This document shows, piece after piece, positions 16,346-24,357 of a stretch of DNA of 36,288 nucleotides. The position numbers and the translations under genes were made by a program. The number at the start of each line of letters is the position of its first letter. Position 1 is the first letter of the stretch. A model generated the notes under the pieces. That model had not been told where the DNA came from and searched no databases. It was given only the letters and a program-made list of their open reading frames with translations. Origin of the DNA: Bacteroidales bacterium. Its GTDB lineage: Bacteria; Bacteroidota; Bacteroidia; Bacteroidales; JAIPAH01. Location of the stretch: positions 1-36,288 of the forward strand of contig JAIPBX010000020.1 in NCBI GenBank assembly GCA_021738485.1, given 5' to 3'.

Positions 16346-17212
16346 ATGCGAAAAATAGTTCTTTATATATTGTTGATTGCCGGAATGATGGTGGCCGGTT
16401 GTAAAAGCCCGACAAACCCGGATAAAAAAAAGGTACTAACCGTGTCCATAATGCCTCAGAAGTATATTACCGGCCAAATTGCCGGCAAAAACTATAGGGT
16501 AAACGTTTTAGTGCCTCCGGGAGCAAGCCCGGCAACATACGAACCCACACCCCGGCAATTAGAAAAACTTAGTCATTCGCCGGCATATCTCAGGGTGGGA
16601 CATATCGGCTTTGAAAAAGCATGGATAGAAAAAATCCGGGATGCTTCCAAAAACATGGAAGTCGTTGACTGCTCTAAGGGTTTAAAACTTATAGAGAGAA
16701 ACGGAAGGGTTGACCCCCATATCTGGACTTCGCCGGAGATGGTTATCGGTATGGCACGCAATATATCGAAGGCATTAAAAAAAATTGACCCCGAAAATGC
16801 CAGGCAGTTTGAAAATAACTTTCAAACTTTCACAAAGGATGTCCGGGAATTGCAGGAAAAAATGCACAGCATGCTAAAAACTAACAGGGAAAAATCTTTT
16901 CTAATCTATCATCCGGCTTTAGCTTATTATAGCCGGGAGTTCGGTGTAAAACAAATACCCATAGAGACGGAAGGGAAAGAGCCTTCGGCCTCACATATGC
17001 AGCAAATCATACGGACAGCTCAGAATAAAAATATCAAAACGGTTTTGATACAGCAGCAATTCGACCAAAGCAGTGCTAAAACGATTGCCAGGGAGATAGA
17101 TGCCGATGTAGTTACAATCAATCCACTGGCCGAAAACTGGCCGGAAACGATGCTAGACATCACACAAAAACTTGTGAAAACATTTAAAGCCAGGGAAGAT
17201 GGAGGAAACTAA
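16346..17212 (+). CDS. Metal ABC transporter substrate-binding lipoprotein (ZnuA/TroA family)
   Basis: A 288-residue lipoprotein with lipobox VAGC (Cys19). It has the cluster A-I binding-protein fold: VSIMPQKYITGQIAG, VNVLVPPGASPATYEPTPRQL, DPHIWTSP with His125, LIYHPALAYYSREFG with His189, and IQQQFDQSSAKTIA. The histidine usually found in GASPHxYEP is Ala63 here. His86 in RVGHIGFE may supply the missing ligand. There is no histidine-rich loop of the kind seen in many zinc-specific ZnuA proteins. Zinc is the usual guess, but manganese is possible. The gene lies 2 nt after the Nramp-like gene and overlaps the ATPase gene by 14 bp. Confidence 0.88.
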   Translation: MRKIVLYILLIAGMMVAGCKSPTNPDKKKVLTVSIMPQKYITGQIAGKNYRVNVLVPPGASPATYEPTPRQLEKLSHSPAYLRVGHIGFEKAWIEKIRDASKNMEVVDCSKGLKLIERNGRVDPHIWTSPEMVIGMARNISKALKKIDPENARQFENNFQTFTKDVRELQEKMHSMLKTNREKSFLIYHPALAYYSREFGVKQIPIETEGKEPSASHMQQIIRTAQNKNIKTVLIQQQFDQSSAKTIAREIDADVVTINPLAENWPETMLDITQKLVKTFKAREDGGN

Positions 17213-17945
17213 GCTTATTGATATAGAACATGTTTATGCGGGATATGACAATACGATGGTGTTAAAGGATGTCAACCTGGAGATCTACGACAAGGACTTT
17301 ATCGGAGTTATCGGTCCGAATGGTGGAGGTAAAACCACCCTTCTGAAACTCATGCTGGGATTGCTAAAACCTTCGCGGGGCAAAATTCATAGGTATACAT
17401 CCATAAGCAGTGGTATTGGTTATCTTCCGCAATACAGTGAAATCGATCGGAAATTTCCCATTACCGTCCGTAATGTGGTGCTTTCAGGAGCTATAACGGG
17501 TAAGAAATTTCTCTTCAAACACAGCCGAAAGCAAAAACAGCGTGCCGATGAGTTAATGCAGCAAATGGGCATCGCCTATCTGAAGAATAAACCGATAGGT
17601 GAATTATCGGGAGGGCAACTGCAACGCGCCTTCCTTTGCCGGGCCCTGGTATCCGACCCAAGCCTTTTAATCCTGGATGAACCTAATACTTTTGTTGATA
17701 ATGCCTTTGAGGGTGAGTTGTATGAGATTTTGCGGGAGCTTAACCGGTATATGGCTATTGTAATGGTTTCACACGATGTAGGTATTATTTCCCCCTACGT
17801 AAAAACCATTGCCTGCGTGAATGAGACCCTGCATTATCATCCCTCCAATAAAATCACACAACAACAACTGGCTACTTATAATTGTCCGATTCAACTTTTG
17901 GCTCATGGGGATGTCCCTCATACGGTTATAAAAAAACATCGATAA
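17199..17945 (+). CDS. Metal ABC transporter ATP-binding protein (ZnuC type)
   Basis: A 248-residue ATPase with every ABC motif: Walker A GPNGGGKTT at 39-47, Q-loop at Gln78 (YLPQYSEID), signature LSGGQLQRAF at 136-145, Walker B LLILDEP at 156-162 and H-loop His192 (MVSHDVG). The sequence around the Q-loop (LPQYSEIDRKFPITV) is typical of zinc/manganese importers. It powers uptake through the permease encoded 3 nt downstream. The ATG at 17199 lies inside the end of the binding-protein gene, with an AGATGGAGG context, which suggests translational coupling. Confidence 0.95.
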   Translation: MEETKLIDIEHVYAGYDNTMVLKDVNLEIYDKDFIGVIGPNGGGKTTLLKLMLGLLKPSRGKIHRYTSISSGIGYLPQYSEIDRKFPITVRNVVLSGAITGKKFLFKHSRKQKQRADELMQQMGIAYLKNKPIGELSGGQLQRAFLCRALVSDPSLLILDEPNTFVDNAFEGELYEILRELNRYMAIVMVSHDVGIISPYVKTIACVNETLHYHPSNKITQQQLATYNCPIQLLAHGDVPHTVIKKHR

Positions 17946-17948
17946 ACT

Positions 17949-18773
17949 ATGGATACTTTCTTTGAGGCTTTTCAATACACTTTTATGCAGAATGCGCTAT
18001 TGGCGGCTATCTTTACTGGTATATCCTGCGGTATTATTGGAACTTACATTGTATCCAAACGTATTGTTTTCATAAGCGGAGGTATCACCCACACCTCCTT
18101 CGGAGGTATCGGTATCGGTTATTATATGGGTTTTAATCCGTTGTTAGGAGCCGCTATCTTTGCCGTTTTATCAGCCATAGGAATTGAATACTTTTCCCGC
18201 AAAAGCGAAATACGTCATGATTCCATGATAGGTATTTTCTGGTCTTTCGGTATGGCCCTGGGCATTATTTTCATCTTCCTCACCCCCGGTTATGCCCCCA
18301 ACCTGATGAGTTATCTCTTCGGAAGTATTTTGACAGTATCTCTTACCGATACATGGCTTATGCTGGGATTAAGTCTCCTGATAGGAACCTTTTTCTCACT
18401 GATGTACAGGCCTATACTATACATTGCCTACGATGAAACATATGCAAGAACCCGGAATATTCCTGTTAGCATCATGAAGTATGTCATTATGGCTTTGGTA
18501 GCCCTGGCGATAGTGTTAAGTATTAGAGTCATCGGGATTATACTGGTCATCTCCCTAATGACTATTCCACAAACCACAGCCAATATTTTCACGAAAAAGT
18601 TTAAAAATATTATGTTCTATTCGGTAATCATCGCATTGATAGGAACCATGGCAGGACTCTTTGTTTCCTACAAAATGGACATCCCTTCCGGGGCCTCTAT
18701 TATTTTTTCCCTGGTTATTTTATTCATCCTCGCCAAAATCGGAAAATTCGTTCAAAGACGTAGCTTATCGTAA
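17949..18773 (+). CDS. Metal ABC transporter permease (ZnuB type)
   Basis: A 274-residue permease with eight to nine membrane segments. It matches the ABC-3 family: GTYIVSKRIVFISGGITHTSFGGIGIGYYMG near residues 30-60, then SFGMALGIIFI and GIILVISLMTIPQTTANIFTKKF, the cytoplasmic coupling region. It forms the channel for the metal delivered by the lipoprotein and ATPase encoded upstream. It is the last gene of the four-gene operon. A cluster of inverted repeats follows, and about 270 nt downstream lies a strong hairpin that may stop readthrough from this side too. Confidence 0.95.
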   Translation: MDTFFEAFQYTFMQNALLAAIFTGISCGIIGTYIVSKRIVFISGGITHTSFGGIGIGYYMGFNPLLGAAIFAVLSAIGIEYFSRKSEIRHDSMIGIFWSFGMALGIIFIFLTPGYAPNLMSYLFGSILTVSLTDTWLMLGLSLLIGTFFSLMYRPILYIAYDETYARTRNIPVSIMKYVIMALVALAIVLSIRVIGIILVISLMTIPQTTANIFTKKFKNIMFYSVIIALIGTMAGLFVSYKMDIPSGASIIFSLVILFILAKIGKFVQRRSLS

Positions 18774-18820
18774 TGGGCTTTCAGCGCTCTTTCGAATCAT
18801 ATAATGACAAATTTTTTCCA

Positions 18821-18954
18821 TTTAGGACGATTTCTAACGTTTAGGCCGTATAATCAACGTTAGAGAGGTTAGTCAAAACGTATTCGTTTTGACCCGGAAT
18901 TCTTGCAGCCTCTGGCTGCCCAAACCCACATGCAAGCATTAGTTTCAGAATTCC
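18821..18954. repeat. Cluster of short inverted repeats in the 18774-19095 intergenic region
   Basis: This 322-nt gap holds no gene. It does hold a TTTAGGnCG pair repeated in direct orientation (18821 and 18840), and CTAACGTT/AACGTTAG arms at 18834-18841 and 18856-18863. A perfect 9-bp hairpin with a 4-nt loop lies at 18872-18893 (GTCAAAACG, TATT, CGTTTTGAC). GGAATTCT/AGAATTCC arms at 18896-18903 and 18947-18954 enclose a small GCAGCC/GGCTGC hairpin at 18905-18919. It could be a repetitive palindromic element, a structured RNA or operators. Confidence 0.5.
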
Positions 18955-19042
18955 TGAGATGGCGTAAAACATAATGTTTTCTTTTTCATTGGGTAACCTC
19001 TTTTTTGTGAAAAAAACTTAAATGAGAAACTTGAGTTAATAA

Positions 19043-19075
19043 AAAGAGGTTTGCCGGATGTCGGCAAACCTCTTT
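19043..19075 (-). terminator. Strong hairpin terminator, SGNH hydrolase operon end
   Basis: A perfect 14-bp stem with a 5-nt loop (arms 19043-19056 and 19062-19075, starting AAAGAGGTTTGCCG). On the minus strand it is followed by a T-rich tail and begins 20 nt after the stop at 19096. It may also stop plus-strand readthrough. Confidence 0.85.
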
Positions 19076-19095
19076 AAAAATTTTTGACAAAAATT

Positions 19096-20424
19096 CTATG
19101 GGAATTGAATCCCCGAATAATCGGTCACTGAAACAGTAGGAATTTCAGCGTTGTATTCCGCATTAATCGCCGAAATAAATTTATTGGCGACAATAGCATA
19201 ACCCTGACCTGTTAGATGAATCCCGTCAAGGGAAAACAGCCCACCAGAGACAAATTCCGTTGTATAGCCAACACCGTCATAACGCAGACCGTTTTCTTCA
19301 GCCTCCTTCATTACGGCTGCCATATCCACTTCGGCAATGCTAAACTGCTGCGCCATGGCCGTTATCGTTTGGTTATACCCGTTAACTGCCTGGCTAATCT
19401 TACTAATTTCTTCCTCATCCAGCACGTATTCTTCAGGCACAGGATTTTGAGAACCCATTCCATAGCATTTAACAGAATCCAGGGGGATCTCCAGCAGCAC
19501 TAATTCATTTTCTTTGATCTGTCTTATACCACCAATTTGGTTATAGGGAGCACTATTATCTTCAATGACCAAAGCATTAGCTCCTTCCTGAAAACTTATC
19601 TTATCCACACCTGCATTTTCAGCCCCCTGGTTATATTGCTGATACGCATCGCTTTGGTTAAGCTGTTGGGCTTGCTCCTGCGAAAGGGTTAAAGCATTGT
19701 AAGGAATGGTATTGAAAAAGGGAATGTCGGTAATATCGGGTATGTTCGCGATGGCTCCTTTTGCTCCTATTGAAGTAAGGGTCTGCAGCATGGACTGTAG
19801 CACTCCGCCATACATTTGCTGTCCCGTGATACTATCCGCTTCGCCTCCGGCCATAGCATAGCCCAGGACGTCGTTGTTGCCTATCCACATAGTGAAAAAA
19901 GTAGGATTAGCTGCCATAGCATCCGCCAAAACGGTTGTGTTCGGGTCTGACATAAAACGGCCAAAATATGGATTAAGCTGCCCGTACCCTTCTGCTACCA
20001 GGTGAAAGGATTTGGCCCCGGGAACGCCCATATTATTAAAAGGACCCTGGTCGGCTATGGATGTAAAGTTTTGAGGGTTAGGCTCTCCCTGTATAGGGAC
20101 CGGCGCAAGAGAAGTATCTCCTGTACAATCCTGACTGGGACCCAGCACCCGGCGATTTCCAAAACCTAAATCATCCTTCATTAAGGGTTGTGTAAAATCC
20201 CCTCCGCCGACAGTAGCAAATTTATCAGCCAGCATCGAGGGGTAAGAGTTCTGCTGCCCGCTGCGATATAACTCACCGTTCATAAAACCGGCGGTCAGAG
20301 AATTTCCCACTGCCACATAAGTGGAGAAATCGGCCTCACCTGATGAAGGCTCGAAATCATCTATCTCCGGTTCACATGCAACGACAAATGTTGTAATTAT
20401 AAATAATGTTATTATTCTTTTCAT
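19096..20424 (-). CDS. SGNH/GDSL-family hydrolase lipoprotein
   Basis: A 442-residue lipoprotein with signal MKRIITLFIITTFVVAC and lipid-modified Cys17. SGNH blocks are in order: GNSLTAG with nucleophile Ser42 (Asn in place of the usual Asp before it), NMGVPGAKS with Gly133, WIGNNDVLGY with Asn183/184, and DGIHLTGQG with Asp400 and His403. This gives a complete catalytic set for an esterase or lipase. The protein is larger than minimal SGNH enzymes, with long insertions between blocks. It follows the FadL-like gene by 17 nt, so it probably acts on lipids or esters handled by that channel (inference). Confidence 0.9.
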   Translation of the reverse strand: MKRIITLFIITTFVVACEPEIDDFEPSSGEADFSTYVAVGNSLTAGFMNGELYRSGQQNSYPSMLADKFATVGGGDFTQPLMKDDLGFGNRRVLGPSQDCTGDTSLAPVPIQGEPNPQNFTSIADQGPFNNMGVPGAKSFHLVAEGYGQLNPYFGRFMSDPNTTVLADAMAANPTFFTMWIGNNDVLGYAMAGGEADSITGQQMYGGVLQSMLQTLTSIGAKGAIANIPDITDIPFFNTIPYNALTLSQEQAQQLNQSDAYQQYNQGAENAGVDKISFQEGANALVIEDNSAPYNQIGGIRQIKENELVLLEIPLDSVKCYGMGSQNPVPEEYVLDEEEISKISQAVNGYNQTITAMAQQFSIAEVDMAAVMKEAEENGLRYDGVGYTTEFVSGGLFSLDGIHLTGQGYAIVANKFISAINAEYNAEIPTVSVTDYSGIQFP

Positions 20425-20441
20425 ACGTATAAATTTAAATT

Positions 20442-21674
20442 TTAGAAATGATAGTTGATTCCCAACCCCGGGACAATACCGTTATACTTATATGTACCAC
20501 CGAAATTTTCGGGTTTGTAATCCACGGTTCGTTCCAGTCCCTGAACATAAAGTATGGAGGCATCAATAGAAAGATTTTCATTCGGAGCAAATGATAATCC
20601 CCCGGTGTATCCCAGCTTAATAGCATCCGGTGTTTCGGGAGCATAATAATCATCATCCACCACGGGTGAATCGTAATAAAATCCGGCTCTGAGGGTCAAC
20701 ATATCATTAACGAAATATTCTCCACCAATACGATAGATAAACCCATCATTATAATTTTTCGGCTGACTCAGGTCTTCCAGGGATTCAGTATTCTTTTCGA
20801 AATCGAAATCCAGCGATTCATAAGAGCTCCAGAAAACATAGTTGACATCTACTCCCAGTTTGAATTTATCATTGAACTGATATGAGGCTCCAAAATTCAC
20901 GGAGGCTGGAAGGGGGAGATCTGCATCAAACTTATTTTCGGAAGGAAAAGAGCCCGCCAGCGAAGAAGGCACTGAAAAAGCCGCATCCCCTTTTTTTACT
21001 TCCATGAGCACCTCCGAACGATAGGTCACCCCAATTTCCATGCGATCGACCGGACGTGCATAAAAACCTGCATTAAAACCAAAACTCGAAGTATTCCCTT
21101 CAAGATTTATACTTCCTTCTGCACCATCGGCATCCTGCAATGGGAATCCCTTATTTAATTCTACCTGACCGTAGGCATAAACAAAGCCGACACCAAACCC
21201 AAATCGTTCACTAATTTGATAGGATAGTGTTGGCTGAACGTAGATAGCCATCAGGGAAATATCCTGGATGATATGCCTGCCCCGCCAGTCATCCCCCCAA
21301 TTCGTGGAACTCCCGTAAGGGGTGTATATCCCGAGTCCGGCACTCAATTTATCGGTAATTTTACCATTTCCATAAAAGCTAAAAGGTAAGGAAACCGGAT
21401 TATCAGTTTTAGCTTCATATAAGGAAGGTTCTTCATACTGAAAAGCAATGGTTGAAACGATAGGACTAATTCCTATGGAAGTACTAAAACGGTTTTCCTG
21501 AAAAGACATCGCCCCGGGATTGTAAAATACCGAGCTTGGTCCAGTCATATAACCCGTACCCAGCAATCCCATACCGGTTTGCCTCTGCCCCTGCAAACCT
21601 ACCTGGAATCCTCCGGCCATTGCCAGACCGCTGAACAGGATACCGATAATAAATAAAAATATAATTTTCCTCAT
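20442..21674 (-). CDS. Outer-membrane transporter of the OmpP1/FadL/TodX family
   Basis: A 410-residue protein with signal peptide ending LAMAGGF. The mature N-terminus (GFQVGLQGQRQTGMGLLGTG, then GPSSVFYNPGAMSF) is the FadL hatch-domain signature. The rest is a series of amphipathic strands ending in an aromatic-rich terminus (GLGINYHF), as expected for an outer-membrane beta barrel. Family members bring long-chain fatty acids and other hydrophobic compounds across the outer membrane. It is the first gene of a two-gene operon with the SGNH hydrolase lipoprotein. The actual ligand is not known. Confidence 0.93.
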   Translation of the reverse strand: MRKIIFLFIIGILFSGLAMAGGFQVGLQGQRQTGMGLLGTGYMTGPSSVFYNPGAMSFQENRFSTSIGISPIVSTIAFQYEEPSLYEAKTDNPVSLPFSFYGNGKITDKLSAGLGIYTPYGSSTNWGDDWRGRHIIQDISLMAIYVQPTLSYQISERFGFGVGFVYAYGQVELNKGFPLQDADGAEGSINLEGNTSSFGFNAGFYARPVDRMEIGVTYRSEVLMEVKKGDAAFSVPSSLAGSFPSENKFDADLPLPASVNFGASYQFNDKFKLGVDVNYVFWSSYESLDFDFEKNTESLEDLSQPKNYNDGFIYRIGGEYFVNDMLTLRAGFYYDSPVVDDDYYAPETPDAIKLGYTGGLSFAPNENLSIDASILYVQGLERTVDYKPENFGGTYKYNGIVPGLGINYHF

Positions 21675-21780
21675 AAACTCAAAATGTTGATTAATTATGC
21701 AATTTTAACGAAAAATCATCTAAATATAAAAATAGGTTGATGAAAAAGATAAAAATTTATATTTATAGAAATTTTCATCT

Positions 21781-22464
21781 TCATTCCCCAATTTGCCAGT
21801 CAATAGGTTTTTCTCCCAGGTTACGTAAAATTTTATTGGTTTCCGAAAAATGACGACAACCAAAAAAACCTTTATAAGCAGAAAAAGGTGAAGGATGAGG
21901 AGCCTGCAATACAAAATGGTCTTCTGTATTTATCAATTCCTGTTTTCTACGGGCATGTCTGCCCCATAAAAGAAATATCAATCCATGGCGATGTTTTGAC
22001 AAGATTCTGATAACATTATCGGTAAAATGCTCCCATCCCTGCTCTTGATGCGAGCGAGGCCTGCTCTCGCGGACGGTAAGAACGGCATTTAACAGAAAAA
22101 CACCCTGAGACGCCCATTTGCTCAAATCGCCATGAGAAGGCACGGGAATACCCAAATCGTTATGGAGTTCCTTAAATATATTTTTTAAAGAAGGGGGCAC
22201 CGCCATACCTTTCCTGACAGAAAAACTAAGACCGTTGGCCTGCCTCGCACCATGATAAGGATCCTGACCCAGGATAACGACCTTAACCTTCTCGAAAGGC
22301 ACGGCATCAAAAGCAGCAAATATCTCATTTTCCGATGGATATATGTTAAACTTCTTTTTATCCGCAGTCAGAAACTTTTGCAGCTCTTGAAAATAAGCAG
22401 ACTGAAACTCTTGTTCTAACAGGTTTTGCCAGCTTTTTGCGATATCAATTTTGCTCTTTGACAT
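21781..22464 (-). CDS. ung: Uracil-DNA glycosylase (family 1)
   Basis: A 227-residue enzyme from the ATG at 22464; an ATG at 22521 would add 19 hydrophobic residues that do not fit the family, so I rejected it. Catalytic Asp68 lies in GQDPYHG at 66-72. The uracil-reading segment is LLNAVLTV with Asn126, and the DNA-intercalating loop is HPSPFSA at 190-196, followed by the family ending GFFGCRHFSETN. It removes uracil from DNA in base excision repair. It is a single gene: the FadL-like gene follows after a 106-nt AT-rich gap. Confidence 0.97.
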   Translation of the reverse strand: MSKSKIDIAKSWQNLLEQEFQSAYFQELQKFLTADKKKFNIYPSENEIFAAFDAVPFEKVKVVILGQDPYHGARQANGLSFSVRKGMAVPPSLKNIFKELHNDLGIPVPSHGDLSKWASQGVFLLNAVLTVRESRPRSHQEQGWEHFTDNVIRILSKHRHGLIFLLWGRHARRKQELINTEDHFVLQAPHPSPFSAYKGFFGCRHFSETNKILRNLGEKPIDWQIGE

Positions 22465-22560
22465 TTCATCTATTATAAAAATTGGTAATTCGATGACAAA
22501 AAAATAACTTTGTAACAACAATAAAAATATTTGTTTGTAGTTAAAACTAAAAAGAATTCT

Positions 22561-22689
22561 ATGAAAAGAATTATTATTGCAGTCGCGGTAGCTTTTGTTC
22601 TTGCTTTAAGTTTTTCTTCATGCAGAACTTCCGAAAAATGTCCGGCATACGGTACAGTAGAGGACTACCAGATAGACCGTCCGGATTAA
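22561..22689 (+). CDS. Small lipoprotein, 42 residues
   Basis: An ATG-to-TAA frame of 42 codons. It reads as a basic start (MKR), a hydrophobic core, lipobox LSFSSC with Cys21, then a short tail RTSEKCPAYGTVEDYQIDRP. Small lipoproteins with a CPAY motif soon after the lipid-bearing Cys are common in Bacteroidota; I know of no assigned role. It is divergent from ung and followed 5 nt later by a hairpin. The intact signal, intact frame and isolated position argue that it is a real gene despite its size. Confidence 0.7.
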   Translation: MKRIIIAVAVAFVLALSFSSCRTSEKCPAYGTVEDYQIDRPD

Positions 22690-22693
22690 AAAA

Positions 22694-22729
22694 AGGATAC
22701 TCTCTTTTCCCGGAATAAGAAAGTATCCT
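22694..22729 (-). terminator. Hairpin terminator of the FN3/T9SS gene
   Basis: Arms AGGATACTCTCTT (22694-22706) and AAGAAAGTATCCT (22717-22729) pair at 12 of 13 positions. On the minus strand seven T residues follow, 27 nt after the stop at 22756. It also lies just after the small lipoprotein on the plus strand, so it may serve both. Confidence 0.78.
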
Positions 22730-22755
22730 GTTCTGCTTGTTTTGAATACAAACGA

Positions 22756-24201
22756 TTAGTGATTGATGACAATACGCTGATTGTAAGAAGTTTTTATACC
22801 TTCAATTCTAAGTATATAGACCCCAGCATTAAAAAAGCCCGTATTCAACGTCACCTTGTTTTGGTCATCTATGACAGCACTGTGGATTATTTGTCCGGTT
22901 AAATCGTACAAAAATATTCGCTGCTCTTCATAGGCAACGGGGCCTTTTTCAATGACCAGTTGTTGATCACAGGGCACGGGGTAAATCCGCCAGCGATTGT
23001 CGTTATCATTCACGCCCGAGGGTGCCTGCTGGGTAGTGAAAGTACGCACTTGCGTCCAAATGGTGGAATCATGTTGATGTACAGCCCGCATTTTCCAATA
23101 ATAAGTTTCGCCCTTCTTCAGGTGCCGATCAGGAACAAAACTGTTTTTCCCTGCCTCAATGTATGTTGGGAATGCTTCAAAGTCAGGAGTATCATCCAGG
23201 GCGAGAATATAACCATCAATACCTGTTATGGCCTGCCATTTGAAAGTAGGTTGACTGGCAACCTCTTCTGCACCATCGGACGGCGATTTAATATTAACCT
23301 GTTTAATGGTTGAAAATGAAGTTACGGGGGACCAAAGAGAAGTGTCTTTGCTGTTAATCACTCGCACACGCCAGAAGCAGGTATCTCCAAAAGAGAGCTG
23401 GGGCGGAACTATTTCCGTCTCATAAGAAGGGTAAGCAACAGCTTCTGACATGTCGGCCGAATGATTTATCTGATACTCATACCTTCTGGCCCCTGTAACA
23501 GGCTTCCATATAAGTTTAACGTCCAACATTTGCCCGCCGGCCCCGTCAATAGGTTCTTCTATGGAAGTACCGGTCAGTGTGGTAAAGGTTCGGACATGCG
23601 ACCAATGTGTGGTATCCATAGCATGATGCCCCCTAACTTTCCAATAATAGGTCTGATTAAAAAACAATTGCTGGAGTGAAACTTTACGTAAGTTCCCGGC
23701 CACATCATAACTCTTCAGCAGTGGACTATCAAAACCGGCGGAAGTATCCACCATAAGATGATATTGCGATATCCCTTTCACTTTTTTCCACATAAGATCC
23801 GGTTCAATTTCGAGGTCTTCTACCCCGTCGGCCGGTTTGTCACACTCCATCTGCTGAAGTACAGTAAATGACTGAGCCTGGCACCAATTCCCGGTTCCCG
23901 TTACATCCTGTGCTTTTACACGCCAGTAATAGGTGTTTCCGAATTCCAGACCGGAAAATGTGGAGCCGGTGACTTTACATTCCCTTTCAATAGGATCGGT
24001 AAAAAGCGAAGTAGTATCGAATTGTACAATGTAGCAAAGGCTATCGACGCCACAAACAGCATCCCAACTAATTGTCACTTCAGGACTAATCTCAGTTTGT
24101 CCGTCTTCGGGAAAATTGGGTACAGGAGTATGAATTTTTTCAGTTGCAAAGCTTCCTAAAGGAAGCAAAAGAATTAAGTAAATAATGTATAATTTTTCCA
24201 T
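22756..24201 (-). CDS. Secreted fibronectin-type-repeat protein with T9SS type A sorting domain
   Basis: A 481-residue exported protein: signal peptide at 1-19 (MEKLYIIYLILLLPLGSFA). Four tandem beta-sandwich repeats of about 90-95 residues follow, each with the pattern SWDAV...Y.VQFDTT...GNTYYWRVKA...W...SFTV, which is fibronectin type III-like. The C-terminal 75 residues (WRIYPVPCDQQL ... IFLYDLTGQII ... GVYILRIEG ... QRIVINH) form a T9SS type A sorting domain. The protein should be exported across the outer membrane and attached or released. No catalytic residues are seen, so an adhesive or binding role is likely. It has its own terminator. Repeat count is by eye. Confidence 0.9.
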   Translation of the reverse strand: MEKLYIIYLILLLPLGSFATEKIHTPVPNFPEDGQTEISPEVTISWDAVCGVDSLCYIVQFDTTSLFTDPIERECKVTGSTFSGLEFGNTYYWRVKAQDVTGTGNWCQAQSFTVLQQMECDKPADGVEDLEIEPDLMWKKVKGISQYHLMVDTSAGFDSPLLKSYDVAGNLRKVSLQQLFFNQTYYWKVRGHHAMDTTHWSHVRTFTTLTGTSIEEPIDGAGGQMLDVKLIWKPVTGARRYEYQINHSADMSEAVAYPSYETEIVPPQLSFGDTCFWRVRVINSKDTSLWSPVTSFSTIKQVNIKSPSDGAEEVASQPTFKWQAITGIDGYILALDDTPDFEAFPTYIEAGKNSFVPDRHLKKGETYYWKMRAVHQHDSTIWTQVRTFTTQQAPSGVNDNDNRWRIYPVPCDQQLVIEKGPVAYEEQRIFLYDLTGQIIHSAVIDDQNKVTLNTGFFNAGVYILRIEGIKTSYNQRIVINH

Positions 24202-24281
24202 GGCTTCAGTTTTTTTGATTTCCTATAAAAATACAAACTCTATTTTAAAAAGTCAACTGATTGGCCAATATAATTACAAAA

Positions 24282-24318
24282 AAAAGCCTCCCGGTGTCTT
24301 TTACACCGGGAGGCTTTT
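24282..24318 (-). terminator. Strong hairpin terminator of the beta-propeller/T9SS gene
   Basis: A perfect 16-bp stem with a 5-nt loop (arms 24282-24297 and 24303-24318, starting AAAAGCCTCCCGGTGT). On the minus strand eight T residues mark the end of the stem. It lies 39 nt after the stop at 24358. Confidence 0.92.
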
Positions 24319-24357
24319 ATAATAGTAAATGAATTTCTATCTCGATATTACAAACCT

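Noticed and set aside
18872-18893. 9-bp hairpin as a terminator for znuB
   Set aside because: No T-rich run follows on either strand. The nearby 14-bp hairpin at 19043-19075 is a far better terminator.
22465-22521. Upstream ATG at 22521 as the ung start
   Set aside because: It would add a hydrophobic extension not found in family 1 glycosylases. ATG at 22464 gives the normal length and N-terminus.
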